This document shows positions 17,117 through 25,253 of a stretch of DNA of 64,000 nt, piece by piece; position 1 is the first letter of the stretch; every line of letters begins with the position of its first letter. Under the pieces are notes generated by a model. That model saw nothing but the letters and a program-made list of their open reading frames with translations, had not been told where the DNA came from and made no database searches. The translations under genes and the position numbers were made by a program. Source of the stretch: Halogeometricum sp. S1BR25-6 (lineage in GTDB: Archaea > Halobacteriota > Halobacteria > Halobacteriales > Haloferacaceae); contig NZ_JAMQOP010000002.1 of the NCBI RefSeq assembly GCF_031624495.1, forward strand, positions 1 to 64,000, given 5' to 3'.

Positions 17117-17608
17117 GTGTCCTACACCTCTCGAACCGTCGTCGCGGTGTTCGTCGTCGGCCTCCTCGTCGGCGGCGGTGCAGTCGCGTTCGTCCTGCCC
17201 GGGTCGGTGACGACGAGTCCGACGTCCTCGACGGGCGCCGCCACGGGGTGCGTCGCCGACCCGCCCGCCGGGCCGTCGTCGTACCTCGTCCGCGTCCCCG
17301 ACGGCGACCTGACGACGTTCCTGTTCAACCGCACGTTCGCACACGAGTCGACGTCGCTCCAGATTCGCGGCACCGTCGAGACGCCCGAACCCGGCACGTA
17401 CGTCTATCGCGTCACGACGACGCCGGATGCCGACTCCGAGAAGCCCGCTCCCGAGGACTGCACGCCGTTCACGCGGATGGACGGCGTCGCGTCCGTCCCG
17501 AGCGACTACGAGCGGTTCTCCGTCGTCGTCGACGGCGAGACGCTGGCGACCGTCGAGAACGACGGTTCGCACGTCATCTTCCGACGCGTCGAGAACGGGA
17601 CGGCCTGA
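17117..17608 (+). CDS. Small membrane-anchored or exported hypothetical protein
   Basis: A 163-residue protein with one N-terminal hydrophobic segment (residues ~6-25, VVAVFVVGLLVGGGAVAFVL), acting as signal peptide or anchor. The ~135-residue extracellular domain starts after a Ser/Thr-rich linker. Two cysteines (GCVADPPAG and EDCTPFT) may form a disulfide, and the rest alternates in a beta-rich pattern (YLVRVPD, TTFLFNRTF, YVYRVTTTP, YERFSVVVDG). GTG at 17117 was taken as start; a GTG at 17096 in the same frame is an alternative. The family is unknown. It is convergent with folA. Confidence 0.6.
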   Translation: MSYTSRTVVAVFVVGLLVGGGAVAFVLPGSVTTSPTSSTGAATGCVADPPAGPSSYLVRVPDGDLTTFLFNRTFAHESTSLQIRGTVETPEPGTYVYRVTTTPDADSEKPAPEDCTPFTRMDGVASVPSDYERFSVVVDGETLATVENDGSHVIFRRVENGTA

Positions 17609-17634
17609 ACCCGCGGTCCGACCGTCTGCGGTCG

Positions 17635-18147
17635 CTACTCCTCGGTTCGTTCGTAGGTCACGAAGTCGAACTGCTCGCGTTCGTCCCGTTCGACCTCCCG
17701 CCACGCCGACTCGTCTCTCGTAGGGAACGCCGTGTCGCCTTCGTAGGACTCGGGAATCTCGGTCAGAATCAGCCGACTCGCCCGCGGGAGGAACTGCTCG
17801 TAGACGCGCGCGCCGCCGGCGACGTAGACGGTGGAGACGCCCATCTCCCCGGCGGCGTCCTCGGCCGTCTCGACCGCCTCCTCGAACGACTGCGCGAGCA
17901 CCGCGCCCGCGGGCAGGTCGAGGTCCCGCGAGGAGAGCACGACGCTCGTCCGGTCGGGGAACGGTTCGCCGATGGCTTCGAGGACGCTCTCGTACGTCTT
18001 CCGGCCGACGACGACCGGGTGGCCCGTCGTCGTCCGCTTGAAGTGCGCCATGTCTTCGGGGAGGTGCCACGGCATCCCGCCGTCCCGTCCGATGACGCCG
18101 TTTTCGGCGACGGCGGCGACGAGGACGAATTCGACTTCTCCGCGCAT
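17635..18147 (-). CDS. folA: Dihydrofolate reductase
   Basis: A 170-residue enzyme reducing dihydrofolate to tetrahydrofolate with NADPH. Family motifs are the N-terminal LVAAVAENGVIG, MPWHLPEDMAHFK (Met20-loop region and acidic substrate residue), TTGHPVVVGRKTYES for NADPH binding, and YVAGGARVYEQFL near the C-terminus. It begins one base after the thyA stop, so thyA-folA form one transcript. This pairs synthesis of dTMP with recycling of the dihydrofolate it makes. The acidic surface (Glu/Asp-rich C-terminus) fits halophilic DHFRs. Confidence 0.93.
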   Translation of the reverse strand: MRGEVEFVLVAAVAENGVIGRDGGMPWHLPEDMAHFKRTTTGHPVVVGRKTYESVLEAIGEPFPDRTSVVLSSRDLDLPAGAVLAQSFEEAVETAEDAAGEMGVSTVYVAGGARVYEQFLPRASRLILTEIPESYEGDTAFPTRDESAWREVERDEREQFDFVTYERTEE

Positions 18148-18148
18148 C

Positions 18149-19150
18149 TCACTCGGCCACCGCGAATCGGATGCCCCCGTCGGGCTCGTAGCCGTGCAGT
18201 TCGACGTCGTCGCGGGCGAGTTCCTCGAGCGGTTTGTCGGCCACCTCGATAGTCGGCTTGGCGCGCGGTTCGCGGGCGCACTGGGTCAGGAGGCCGGGGA
18301 CGTGGTCGTAGTCTTCCTCGCCCTCGGGTTCGTCGGGCGCCGCCGCAACCACCCAGTCGCGCACGTCGAGGTACTCCTCTCGCGAATCGACGCCCGTGAG
18401 TCGCTCCTGCAGGTCCGAGAGGTGCTCGCCGTACCACGCGCCGCGGTCGCCCGTCCCGCAGTAGACGTGGGCGTCGACGACGGTGTGGGCGAATCTGCCC
18501 ACCTCGAACCCCGTCCGCTGGGCGACGGCGTGCGCGAGGAGGGCGTACGCCGCGAGGTTGAACGGGACGCCGAGCGCGATATCGCCCGACCGCTGCGTGA
18601 GGTGGAGGTTCAGTTCGTCGCCCTGCACGTTGAACACGAACGAGTAGTGACACGGGGGGAGCGTGGAGACGGCGGCGTTGGCGGGGTGCCACGCGTTGAC
18701 GACCATGCGCCGGGAGTTCGGGTTCTCGCGGAGCGTATCGAGGACGTACTGAATCTGATCGAACGTCCGTTCGCCCTCGTTCATCCAACGGTGGGAGTCC
18801 TCGGGCCAGGCCTCGCCCGGCAGTCCCGACTCGGGGACCGGAAAGCGCCGCCAGAAGCGGCCGTAGGCGGTGTCGAGGCGGCCCTCTTCGTCGGCCCACG
18901 CGTCCCAGATGCCCGTCTCCTCGCGCAGCGTCCGGATGTGCTCCTCTCCGGACATGTACCAGACGAACTCGTGGAGCAGCGAGTTCCAGCGGAACCCGGA
19001 GAGGTCCTTCGTCGTGAGGAGGGGAAAGCCCTCCTGCAGGTCCACCTCGTAGTGGCGGCTGAACGACGAAATCGTGTCGACGCCGGTGCGGTTCGGCTTG
19101 TGGTGGCCGCCGGAGAGCACGTCCGAGACCAAGTCGAGATACTGGCGCAT
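18149..19150 (-). CDS. thyA: Thymidylate synthase (ThyA type)
   Basis: Methylates dUMP to dTMP using methylene-tetrahydrofolate, releasing dihydrofolate. The 333-residue protein carries the nucleophilic cysteine in LPPCHYSFVFNVQ, the dUMP-binding QRSGDIALGVPFNLA and NSRRMVV, and the N-terminal NRTGVDTISSFSR. A ~50-residue insertion before the C-terminus (with EPEGEEDYDHVP) makes it longer than bacterial ThyA (~264). The start MRQYLDLV was preferred; a GTG 30 bases upstream in frame is possible. It is the first gene of thyA-folA. Thymidine kinase at 49 kb provides the salvage route. Confidence 0.93.
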   Translation of the reverse strand: MRQYLDLVSDVLSGGHHKPNRTGVDTISSFSRHYEVDLQEGFPLLTTKDLSGFRWNSLLHEFVWYMSGEEHIRTLREETGIWDAWADEEGRLDTAYGRFWRRFPVPESGLPGEAWPEDSHRWMNEGERTFDQIQYVLDTLRENPNSRRMVVNAWHPANAAVSTLPPCHYSFVFNVQGDELNLHLTQRSGDIALGVPFNLAAYALLAHAVAQRTGFEVGRFAHTVVDAHVYCGTGDRGAWYGEHLSDLQERLTGVDSREEYLDVRDWVVAAAPDEPEGEEDYDHVPGLLTQCAREPRAKPTIEVADKPLEELARDDVELHGYEPDGGIRFAVAE

Positions 19151-19277
19151 GGGGGAAGTTGGGGTTACGACTGTGGACACAGTTGCCGCCTAAAGAGTGT
19201 ACGATACGGGTCCGACTTGCCGAGTAACGCCGACCCGGAGAGAAAGACGAAAGTCCCGTTCGCGTCTACGCGAACCC

Positions 19278-19856
19278 GTGATAACCAACCTCGCGCAGGG
19301 CGTGCAGGCGTTCACGAGCAACGTCTTCCTCGTCACCGGCGACACCACCGCCGTCGTCGACCCCGGAGCGAACTTCGACGTCGTCCCTCGAATCGAAGAA
19401 CGCGTCGACGAACTCGACCGCGTGTACCTGACGCACACCCACTCCGACCACGTCGGCAACGTCGACGCCGTTCGCGACGCGTTCGACGTGGAGACGTGGG
19501 GCTTCGACGCCGACCGCCCGGAGGTCGACAACGAGATAGCCGACGGCGAGACGGTGCCCATCGGGAACGACTCCTACGAGGCGCTCCACACGCCGGGACA
19601 CAAGAACGACCACCTCTGCCTGTACTCGCACGCGGCCGGCGTCCTGTTCGCGGGCGACTTGGTGTTCGCCAACGGCGGGTTCGGGCGGACGGACCTAGAG
19701 GAGGGCGACCGACCCACGCTGATAGATAGCCTCGACAGACTCCGCGAAGCCGTCGAGGAGGACTTCGCGGAGATGCACGCCGGCCACGGGCCGAGCGTCA
19801 CGCAACGGCCGTTCGACGACGTCGAGGCGGCCGGGCGCGCCGCCCGGATGGGATAA
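19278..19856 (+). CDS. MBL-fold (metallo-beta-lactamase) hydrolase
   Basis: A 192-residue single-domain MBL protein with the metal motif THTHSDHVGN, downstream ligands in LHTPGHKNDHLC and LFAGDLVF, and the late histidine in MHAGHGPS. The size and the glyoxalase II-like order of motifs suggest a hydroxyacylglutathione-hydrolase-like or related thioesterase. Haloarchaea lack glutathione, so a different thiol or ester substrate is likely. The GTG start at VITNLAQGVQAF gives the usual N-terminal strand. It is divergent from thyA with ~130 bases between the starts. Confidence 0.82.
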   Translation: MITNLAQGVQAFTSNVFLVTGDTTAVVDPGANFDVVPRIEERVDELDRVYLTHTHSDHVGNVDAVRDAFDVETWGFDADRPEVDNEIADGETVPIGNDSYEALHTPGHKNDHLCLYSHAAGVLFAGDLVFANGGFGRTDLEEGDRPTLIDSLDRLREAVEEDFAEMHAGHGPSVTQRPFDDVEAAGRAARMG

Positions 19857-19863
19857 GCCCGGA

Positions 19864-20169
19864 CTACTCGTCGGCGTCCTCGGGAATCTCGTCGGCGGGA
19901 CGCGACTGCGAGTGGAGGCCGAAGTAGCCCGGTTCGTCGCCCTCGGGGTCGTTGATGACCAACTCGTCGGCGTGCGCCATCAGCCACGGCACCGTCCAGA
20001 CGACGATTCGCTCCTCCGTCTCGGCGTCCAGTTCCGTCTCCGGGTCGAGTCCCTGCAGGACGCGCGATATCTCGGGCACCGTGTACATCAGGCCCTCCTC
20101 CAGTATCTCCTCGGGTTCGTACAGTTGATAGGGGTACAGCGTGTCGAACTCGTCTTTCGATTTGGGCAT
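19864..20169 (-). CDS. Small haloarchaeal conserved protein (DUF5827-like)
   Basis: A 101-residue acidic protein. It has FDTLYPYQLYEPEEILEEGL near the start, TVPEISRVLQGLDPET in the middle and VVWTVPWLMAHADELVIND, ending in a disordered acidic tail. I associate this pattern with the haloarchaea-specific DUF5827, from memory. The function is unknown. It is convergent with the MBL gene, the stops being 7 bases apart, and lies downstream of sod on the same strand, separated by a hairpin. Confidence 0.6.
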   Translation of the reverse strand: MPKSKDEFDTLYPYQLYEPEEILEEGLMYTVPEISRVLQGLDPETELDAETEERIVVWTVPWLMAHADELVINDPEGDEPGYFGLHSQSRPADEIPEDADE

Positions 20170-20282
20170 GTCGACACAGTCGACGGCGGCGCACGTAAGC
20201 GCGGTGCATGCGCGGCGCTGGGGGAGGCGTCGCTCGCGGGTCGGATGCGGCGTCGAAAGAAAAGTCGGGGTGTACGCTCGGA

Positions 20283-20297
20283 ACGCTCGAAGCGAGC
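20283..20297 (-). terminator. Terminator of the superoxide dismutase gene
   Basis: CGCTCG (20283-20288), a 3-base loop and CGAGCG (20292-20297) lie just past the sod stop. On the minus strand a T-rich ACTTTTCTTT occurs ~20 bases further on. Position and shape suggest a factor-independent terminator for sod. Confidence 0.45.
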
Positions 20298-20316
20298 GAC
20301 CTCCGAGCCTCGTCGC

Positions 20317-20916
20317 TTACTCGAACAGCTGAACGGCTTCGCCGTAGCGGGAACTGGGTTCCTCCCAGTCGACGACCTCGAAGAACGCGTCGATGAAGTC
20401 GCCGCGTGCCGGGCCGTAGTCGTGGTAGTAGGAGTGTTCCCAGACGTCCAGCGCGAGGACGGGGTGAGAGCCCCAGAGAGCGCCCTGGTCGTGCTTGTCG
20501 ACGACGACGTTGCGCAGCTGGTTCGAGAACGAATCGTAGACGAGGAGCGCCCAACCGCTGGCGTTCTTCGCGGCGGCCTCGAACTCGCCCTTCCAGGCGT
20601 CGTAGGAGCCGAAGTCCTCCTCGATGCGGTCGGCGAGGTCACCCGAGGGTTCCTCGCCGCCCTCCGGCGACATGTTCTGCCAGAACAGGTCGTGGAGGAT
20701 GTGCCCGCTGCCGTTGTGCGTGACGTTGCGCAGCGCGCTCCCCGAGGAACCGAACTCGCCGTCCTCGCGGTTGGACTCCAGGGTCTCCTCGGCGTCGTTC
20801 CAGCCGTTCACGTAGCCCTGATGGTGCGTGTCGTGATGCCACGTGAGCACCTGCTCGGAGATGTGCGGTTCCAGCGCGTCGTAGTCGTACGGTAGGGGGT
20901 CGAGTTCGTAGCTCAT
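20317..20916 (-). CDS. sod: Superoxide dismutase (Mn/Fe family)
   Basis: A 199-residue Mn/Fe-type superoxide dismutase that converts superoxide to hydrogen peroxide and oxygen. The four metal ligands sit in LTWHHDTHHQGYVNG (first His), NGSGHILHDLFWQN (second His), and DVWEHSYYHDYG (Asp and last His). Haloarchaeal members normally use Mn. The start is MSYELDPLPYDYD. A purine-rich GGAGGAACCTC just before the ATG looks like a ribosome binding site, unusual in this mostly leaderless genome, and a TATA-like GTTTAACAT lies ~40 bases upstream. Confidence 0.95.
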   Translation of the reverse strand: MSYELDPLPYDYDALEPHISEQVLTWHHDTHHQGYVNGWNDAEETLESNREDGEFGSSGSALRNVTHNGSGHILHDLFWQNMSPEGGEEPSGDLADRIEEDFGSYDAWKGEFEAAAKNASGWALLVYDSFSNQLRNVVVDKHDQGALWGSHPVLALDVWEHSYYHDYGPARGDFIDAFFEVVDWEEPSSRYGEAVQLFE

Positions 20917-21018
20917 GAGAGGTTCCTCCACCCCGTAGTTGTCTCGGACCGATGTTAAACGTTGAGGAGTGCTATGCTAACACGACACTGTCATATTCGG
21001 TGACCGTCTCCCGGTCGG

Positions 21019-21636
21019 TTACTTTTCGACCGGTTCGCTCCGCCGTTCGTACTCGATTTCCCCCGCCACACGGGCGGCGACGTCGGCGCCGCACTCGCGT
21101 TCGACGAGGTGGAGCGCGAGGTCCAATCCGGAGGTGACGCCGCCGGCCGTGAGCACGTCGCCGTCGTCGACGAACCGCGCCTCGGTCACGACGGCGTCCG
21201 TCGCCCGCAGGTCGTCGAGTGCGCTCGCGTGGGTCACGGCCCGTCGGCCGTCGAGGACGCCGGCGCGGGCGAGAAGCATCCCGCCGGTGCAGACGCCCGC
21301 CACGACGCCCCCGCGGTCGGCGTGCGCGGCGACGGCCTCGGGAATCGCACCCTTCTCCGCCTCCATCCCCGCGCCGGACTTTGAGGAGTCCGACCACCCG
21401 CCGCCGGGGACGAGGAGGACGTTCGGTCCGCCGGCGTCCGGGTCGTGCGCGTCTCCGAGCGTCCCGTCGACGCCGACCCGGAGGCCGTGACTCGCCGTCA
21501 CCGATTCGGCGTCCGCGAGCGTGACCATCCGCGCCTCGCAGTCCGCGCCGAACGCGCCCGCCGTCTGGAACACCTCGTACGGACCGACAGCGTCGAGTTC
21601 GTCGAAGCCGTCGTAGAGGAGGATGTCGACGTTCAT
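21019..21636 (-). CDS. DJ-1/PfpI family protein
   Basis: A 205-residue protein of the DJ-1/PfpI class I glutamine amidotransferase-like superfamily. It has a nucleophile elbow at GGVVAGVCTGGMLLARAG (cysteine near residue 110), an N-terminal DILLYDGFDELDAVGPYEVF with the conserved acidic residue, and a catalytic-type His in VTHASALDDL. The FDELDAVGPYEVF pattern places it near the AraC-type or isonitrile-hydratase-like branch rather than chaperone DJ-1. It lies downstream of the photolyase gene on the same strand with an 86-base gap. The substrate cannot be told. Confidence 0.85.
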   Translation of the reverse strand: MNVDILLYDGFDELDAVGPYEVFQTAGAFGADCEARMVTLADAESVTASHGLRVGVDGTLGDAHDPDAGGPNVLLVPGGGWSDSSKSGAGMEAEKGAIPEAVAAHADRGGVVAGVCTGGMLLARAGVLDGRRAVTHASALDDLRATDAVVTEARFVDDGDVLTAGGVTSGLDLALHLVERECGADVAARVAGEIEYERRSEPVEK

Positions 21637-21722
21637 ACCGAAGCATCGAGAGCCGGGAGTATGAGTGTACCTTCGCGGGAGAGACCCGCCGCCCGACCCA
21701 CCGCTCCCTCCGGTGCCGGTCG

Positions 21723-23129
21723 TCAGTCGTCCTCGTCGTCGCCTCGCGCGTCTTCGAACATCGAGATGGCCATCTCGCGGCGTTCGGCGTGGTCGACGAT
21801 GGGTTCGTAGTAGTCCGGCGCGGCCGACTCGCGCTCTGTCGGCGACAGCTCCGGCCAGTCGTGAATCTCGTCGGCGGAGGCGTCGCGGAGTTCGGGGACG
21901 TACTCCTTGATGTACGTCGCGTCGGGGTCGTAGCGCTCCCCCTGCGTCGTCGGGTTGAACACGCGGAAGTAGGGCTGGGCGTCGGTGCCGGTGGAGGCGG
22001 CCCACTGCCAGCCGCCGTTGTCGTTGGCGGTGTCGTGGTCCGCGAGGTGCTCCCGGAAGTGGGCGTACCCCTCGCGCCAGTCGAGGAGCAGGTCCTTCGT
22101 GAGGAACGAGGCGACGAGCATCCGCATCCGGTTGTGCATGTACGCCTCCTCGCGCAACTGCCGCATCCCGGCGTCGACGATGGGGTACCCCGTCTCGCCC
22201 GCCTTCCACGCCGCGAGCGCGTCGTCGTCGTCGCGCCACTCGATTCCGTGCTCGTAGGACTTGTAGTTCTCCGTCACCACCTCGGGGTTGAAGTAGAGGA
22301 CGTGCGCGTAGAACTCCCGCCAGGCCAACTGCGATTGGAACTCCTCGACCGACTCGGCCTCGTCGCCGTCTGCGTTCTCGGCGGCCTCTTCGGTGGCCTC
22401 GTACGCCTCCCGAACTCCGATGGTCCCCCACTTCAGGTCCGTCGAGAGCCGCGAGGTGGCGTCGCGTTCGGGGTAGTCGCGGTCCTCGGCGTAGCGGTAG
22501 ATGGCGTCCTCGCAGAACGTCGAGAGGCGCTCGCGCGCCGCTTCGGTCCCCGCCTCGGACACGTCGGCTGTCGGCTCCTTGAAGCCCAGTTCGTCGATTG
22601 CGGGCAGGTCCTCGCTCGTCACGTCGGCCAGCGAGTCGGCCCCCGGTGCCGGGTAGGGGTCGGCCTTCTCCCGGTCGCGCCACTTCTTCCAGAAGTAGGT
22701 GTACACCGAGTAGGGGTCGCCCGCGTTCGTCGTTATCGACCCCGGTTCGTGGTGAATCGCGTCGTGAACGGACTCGCGGGCGACGCCCGCATCGTCCAGT
22801 GCCCGCCGTACCGCCGCGTCCCGGGTCCGTGCGAGTCCCGAGTAGTCCTGATTCCAGACGACGCGCTCGGCGTCGTACTCGGCCGCGAGGCGCGGAATCT
22901 CCTCGGCGGGGTCGCCGCGGGCGACGACGAGGTCGGAGCCTCGTTCGCGGTACCACTCCCGCAGTCGGGCGAGAGCATCGAGCATGAACCGGACCCGCGC
23001 GGCGCCGGCGTGCGCCAGCACCCCGTCGTCGAACACGAAGACGGGGACGACCCCGCCCGCGTCCGCCGCCGTCGCCAGCCCCCGGTTGTCCGACGCGCGC
23101 AGGTCGCGGCGGTGCCAGTGGAGTTGCAT
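21723..23129 (-). CDS. phr: Deoxyribodipyrimidine photolyase
   Basis: A 468-residue FAD-dependent DNA repair enzyme that splits UV-induced cyclobutane pyrimidine dimers using blue light. The N-terminal alpha/beta antenna domain starts LHWHRRDLRASDNRGL. The C-terminal FAD domain has WREFYAHVLYF, ETGYPIVDAGMRQL, YMHNRMRMLVASFLTKDLL and WQWAASTGTDAQPYFRVFNP, including the conserved tryptophans of the electron-transfer chain. It is a class I CPD photolyase by length and motif order. It contains an acidic insertion (AENADGDEAESVEE) usual in halophiles. Divergent from a membrane-protein gene across a 270-base gap. Confidence 0.93.
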   Translation of the reverse strand: MQLHWHRRDLRASDNRGLATAADAGGVVPVFVFDDGVLAHAGAARVRFMLDALARLREWYRERGSDLVVARGDPAEEIPRLAAEYDAERVVWNQDYSGLARTRDAAVRRALDDAGVARESVHDAIHHEPGSITTNAGDPYSVYTYFWKKWRDREKADPYPAPGADSLADVTSEDLPAIDELGFKEPTADVSEAGTEAARERLSTFCEDAIYRYAEDRDYPERDATSRLSTDLKWGTIGVREAYEATEEAAENADGDEAESVEEFQSQLAWREFYAHVLYFNPEVVTENYKSYEHGIEWRDDDDALAAWKAGETGYPIVDAGMRQLREEAYMHNRMRMLVASFLTKDLLLDWREGYAHFREHLADHDTANDNGGWQWAASTGTDAQPYFRVFNPTTQGERYDPDATYIKEYVPELRDASADEIHDWPELSPTERESAAPDYYEPIVDHAERREMAISMFEDARGDDEDD

Positions 23130-23263
23130 ATCGATGGCAAGGACGAGGTACCCCTCAAACTACCGGCATCGGATGAGAACGTCTCTCTCCGGCCGAGAAC
23201 GCGTCCGAAATCCGAACCGTCCGTCCGGTCTGTTCCGTTTTGGTGAACGTTATTCGCTGGTAT

Positions 23264-23280
23264 CCGGCGATTATCGCCGG
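23264..23280. promoter_or_regulatory. Palindrome in the phr divergent intergenic region
   Basis: CCGGCGA-TTA-TCGCCGG is a perfect 7-bp inverted repeat in the 270-base gap between phr and the divergent membrane-protein gene. It lies ~135 bases from the phr start. It could be an operator or hairpin; nothing further supports a role. Confidence 0.35.
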
Positions 23281-23399
23281 GACGATTCGACGATGCACCG
23301 CTTAACGGTCGATAGGACGGGCGAAAAAACGGCGGATATGTCGTGAATCGGGAGTAAGCGCCGCATACCTAACCCGGAGCACCCGTTGGTGTTCAGGTA

Positions 23400-24329
23400 G
23401 TGGCGAGAGTGCTCGACCGCGTCCGCAGACGCACCGCGACAGCAGGTACGTCCATTCGTTCGATAGCCCTCGCCGCGCGACGCCGCCGGGACCCCCGTGT
23501 CGTCGTGCTGACCGTCGCGGCGTTCGCCGTCCTCGCGGGCGTCGTCGTCGGGACGGCGGCGCGGTGGCCGACCGCCGGCGTCGTCGTCTCGTTCGTTCTC
23601 GCGGGAACGGCGGCGGTGGTCATCGCCGACAATCCGGCGTTCCGCGCCGCGGTCCGACGCCTCCCCCGTCGCGTCGCCGCCGGGGCGCGCGGTCTCTTCG
23701 CCGACGACGCCCGACCCTCCACGGAGTCCGGCCTCGACCCGGCCGAGTTGCATCTCCGCCGCGCCGACCTGCTCGTCGACGGTGAGGCCGACGTCCCGCG
23801 CGTCGACCCGGCGTTCGAGCGGACGTGGCGCCGTCGCATGGTCTCGATGGGCGACCGGAGCGAGGACCCAGCGGCCCTCGCCGACCTGCTCTCGGTCCCT
23901 GCTCGGGAGGTGGACCTCTCATGGGAGGCCGACGACGGGACGCTGGTCGCCTCGGTCCGCGACCGACCGGCGGGCCGGTGGCCCTCGCGCGCCGCGTTCC
24001 TCGCGGACGTCACCGCCGTCGAGGAGTTCCGGACGCGGTTTCCCGAGTGGTGGACGCTGGACCCGATGACCCGCGTCCGCGTCCTCGCGGCGCTCAGACT
24101 CCGCCTCGACTGGTGTCCGGTCTGCGACGGCGCGATCTCCGTCTCCCGAGTCGGGTCGCCGGCGACCGGCCTCGGCCCTCACCCGACCCCCGCCCACGAC
24201 TCCACCCTCGCGAACGAGTCGGTCCTCGCAGCCACCTGCGACGCCTGCGCCTCCCGTCTGTTCGAGGCGTCGGTCGAACCGGTTCCCCTCGACCGGCCGC
24301 TCCGACGCGACGCCGACGCGGAGGTCTAA
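23400..24329 (+). CDS. Membrane protein with C-terminal zinc-ribbon-like cysteines
   Basis: A 309-residue haloarchaeal-type protein, not recognised. The N-terminus is basic, followed by two adjacent membrane helices (~34-52 and ~58-76), then a long cytoplasmic region. Around residues 240-290 there are two CxxC pairs (CPVCDG and CDACAS) separated by ~40 residues, as in a zinc ribbon interrupted by a loop. The middle contains FRTRFPEWWTLDPMTRVRVL. The start is GTG immediately after a conserved-looking spacer. It has no operon partner; the next gene converges. A membrane-anchored nucleic-acid or protein-binding factor is one possibility. Confidence 0.65.
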   Translation: MARVLDRVRRRTATAGTSIRSIALAARRRRDPRVVVLTVAAFAVLAGVVVGTAARWPTAGVVVSFVLAGTAAVVIADNPAFRAAVRRLPRRVAAGARGLFADDARPSTESGLDPAELHLRRADLLVDGEADVPRVDPAFERTWRRRMVSMGDRSEDPAALADLLSVPAREVDLSWEADDGTLVASVRDRPAGRWPSRAAFLADVTAVEEFRTRFPEWWTLDPMTRVRVLAALRLRLDWCPVCDGAISVSRVGSPATGLGPHPTPAHDSTLANESVLAATCDACASRLFEASVEPVPLDRPLRRDADAEV

Positions 24330-24394
24330 GTACTCTTCGCGGGCCACCGGTCCCACCGGTTCCGTCGGTTCCTCCACCCTCGTTTCTCCCGTTC

Positions 24395-25069
24395 TTACGG
24401 CGGCCGTATCGACTCCCGTCGCCCGTCGAGCACCGCGAATCGCTCGCCGCGGCGCCCTTCGAGGAGATACAGTAACCGCTCCGCCCACCGCAACTTCCGC
24501 GCCTTCGCGGCGCCGACGCTCGGGTCGTCGAAGTCCCACCCGACGAACCGGAGTTCGGCGGCCCCGAACGCGTCGGCGAGGAACGCCGCCCGGTCGCCGT
24601 CGGTGAACCCGCCGTGGTTGACGACGTTTCCGACGGGCGCCGCCTGCGTCGTCGCCAGTACGTGTTCGGCGTCGAACCGGGGCATCCACTCGCGGACGGC
24701 GGGGACGTTGTCGCCGTGAGCGTGCGCCGCGACGGGTCGCCCGGCGCGCGTGCGTTCCCGCGCCGTCTCGGGGTTCTTGTCCAAGTCGGTCACCATCAGG
24801 TCTACCCGATACCCCGCCTCGCGAACGACGTCCGCCGCCGTCGAGGCGGCGAACACCCGGTCGGCGTCGGCGACGGTGCCCACCTCCGCCGGGAGCGACG
24901 GCGCGGCCCCGACGACGGCCACCGTCTCGCCCGCGCAGTCGACGCTGGTCGCGTCGAACGGGCGCGCGAACTCCGCCATCGCGTCGCGGGCGCGTTCGTC
25001 GCCCTCCCGCGGGTAGCCGAAATCCGCCAGAATCCGCTCGTAGACGGATTCCCAGTCGGTGAACTCCAT
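24395..25069 (-). CDS. mptE: MptE-like 6-hydroxymethylpterin diphosphokinase (DUF115)
   Basis: A 224-residue protein of the DUF115/MptE family. In archaea it replaces bacterial FolK: it transfers pyrophosphate from ATP to 6-hydroxymethyl-7,8-dihydropterin, providing the substrate of dihydropteroate synthase. Visible family features are CAGETVAVVGAAPSLPAE, DLMVTDLDKNPETARE (TDLD acidic motif), AHAHGDN, and LRFVGWDFDDPSVGAAKARKL. It lies directly downstream of folP on the same strand, with a hairpin between, so two successive steps of pterin synthesis are neighbours. Confidence 0.85.
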   Translation of the reverse strand: MEFTDWESVYERILADFGYPREGDERARDAMAEFARPFDATSVDCAGETVAVVGAAPSLPAEVGTVADADRVFAASTAADVVREAGYRVDLMVTDLDKNPETARERTRAGRPVAAHAHGDNVPAVREWMPRFDAEHVLATTQAAPVGNVVNHGGFTDGDRAAFLADAFGAAELRFVGWDFDDPSVGAAKARKLRWAERLLYLLEGRRGERFAVLDGRRESIRPP

Positions 25070-25225
25070 CGGTTAGGACTCCGCAAAGATAGTTCGGTGT
25101 GGGCCGGAATGGCACCAAGTACCCCTACCCGTGTGCCCTTCCGGCTTCCAGTGGACCGATTCTCGGTCGTCCGGCATAAGTTTTCTCTTAGCTAAGTGTC
25201 CGGGTGATAAAAATACAAGCACCGC

Positions 25226-25242
25226 ACGGCGCTTTTCGCCGT
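25226..25242 (-). terminator. Terminator after folP
   Basis: ACGGCG-CTTTT-CGCCGT forms a perfect 6-bp hairpin 12 bases beyond the folP stop. On the minus strand it is followed within ~15 bases by TATTTTTATC. This would separate folP from the mptE-like gene downstream. Confidence 0.5.
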
Positions 25243-25253
25243 CTCTCGGGCGC

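Noticed and set aside
23341-23399. Possible short gene before the zinc-ribbon membrane protein.
   Set aside because: No frame of useful length with coding-like third positions; it is most simply leader and promoter sequence.
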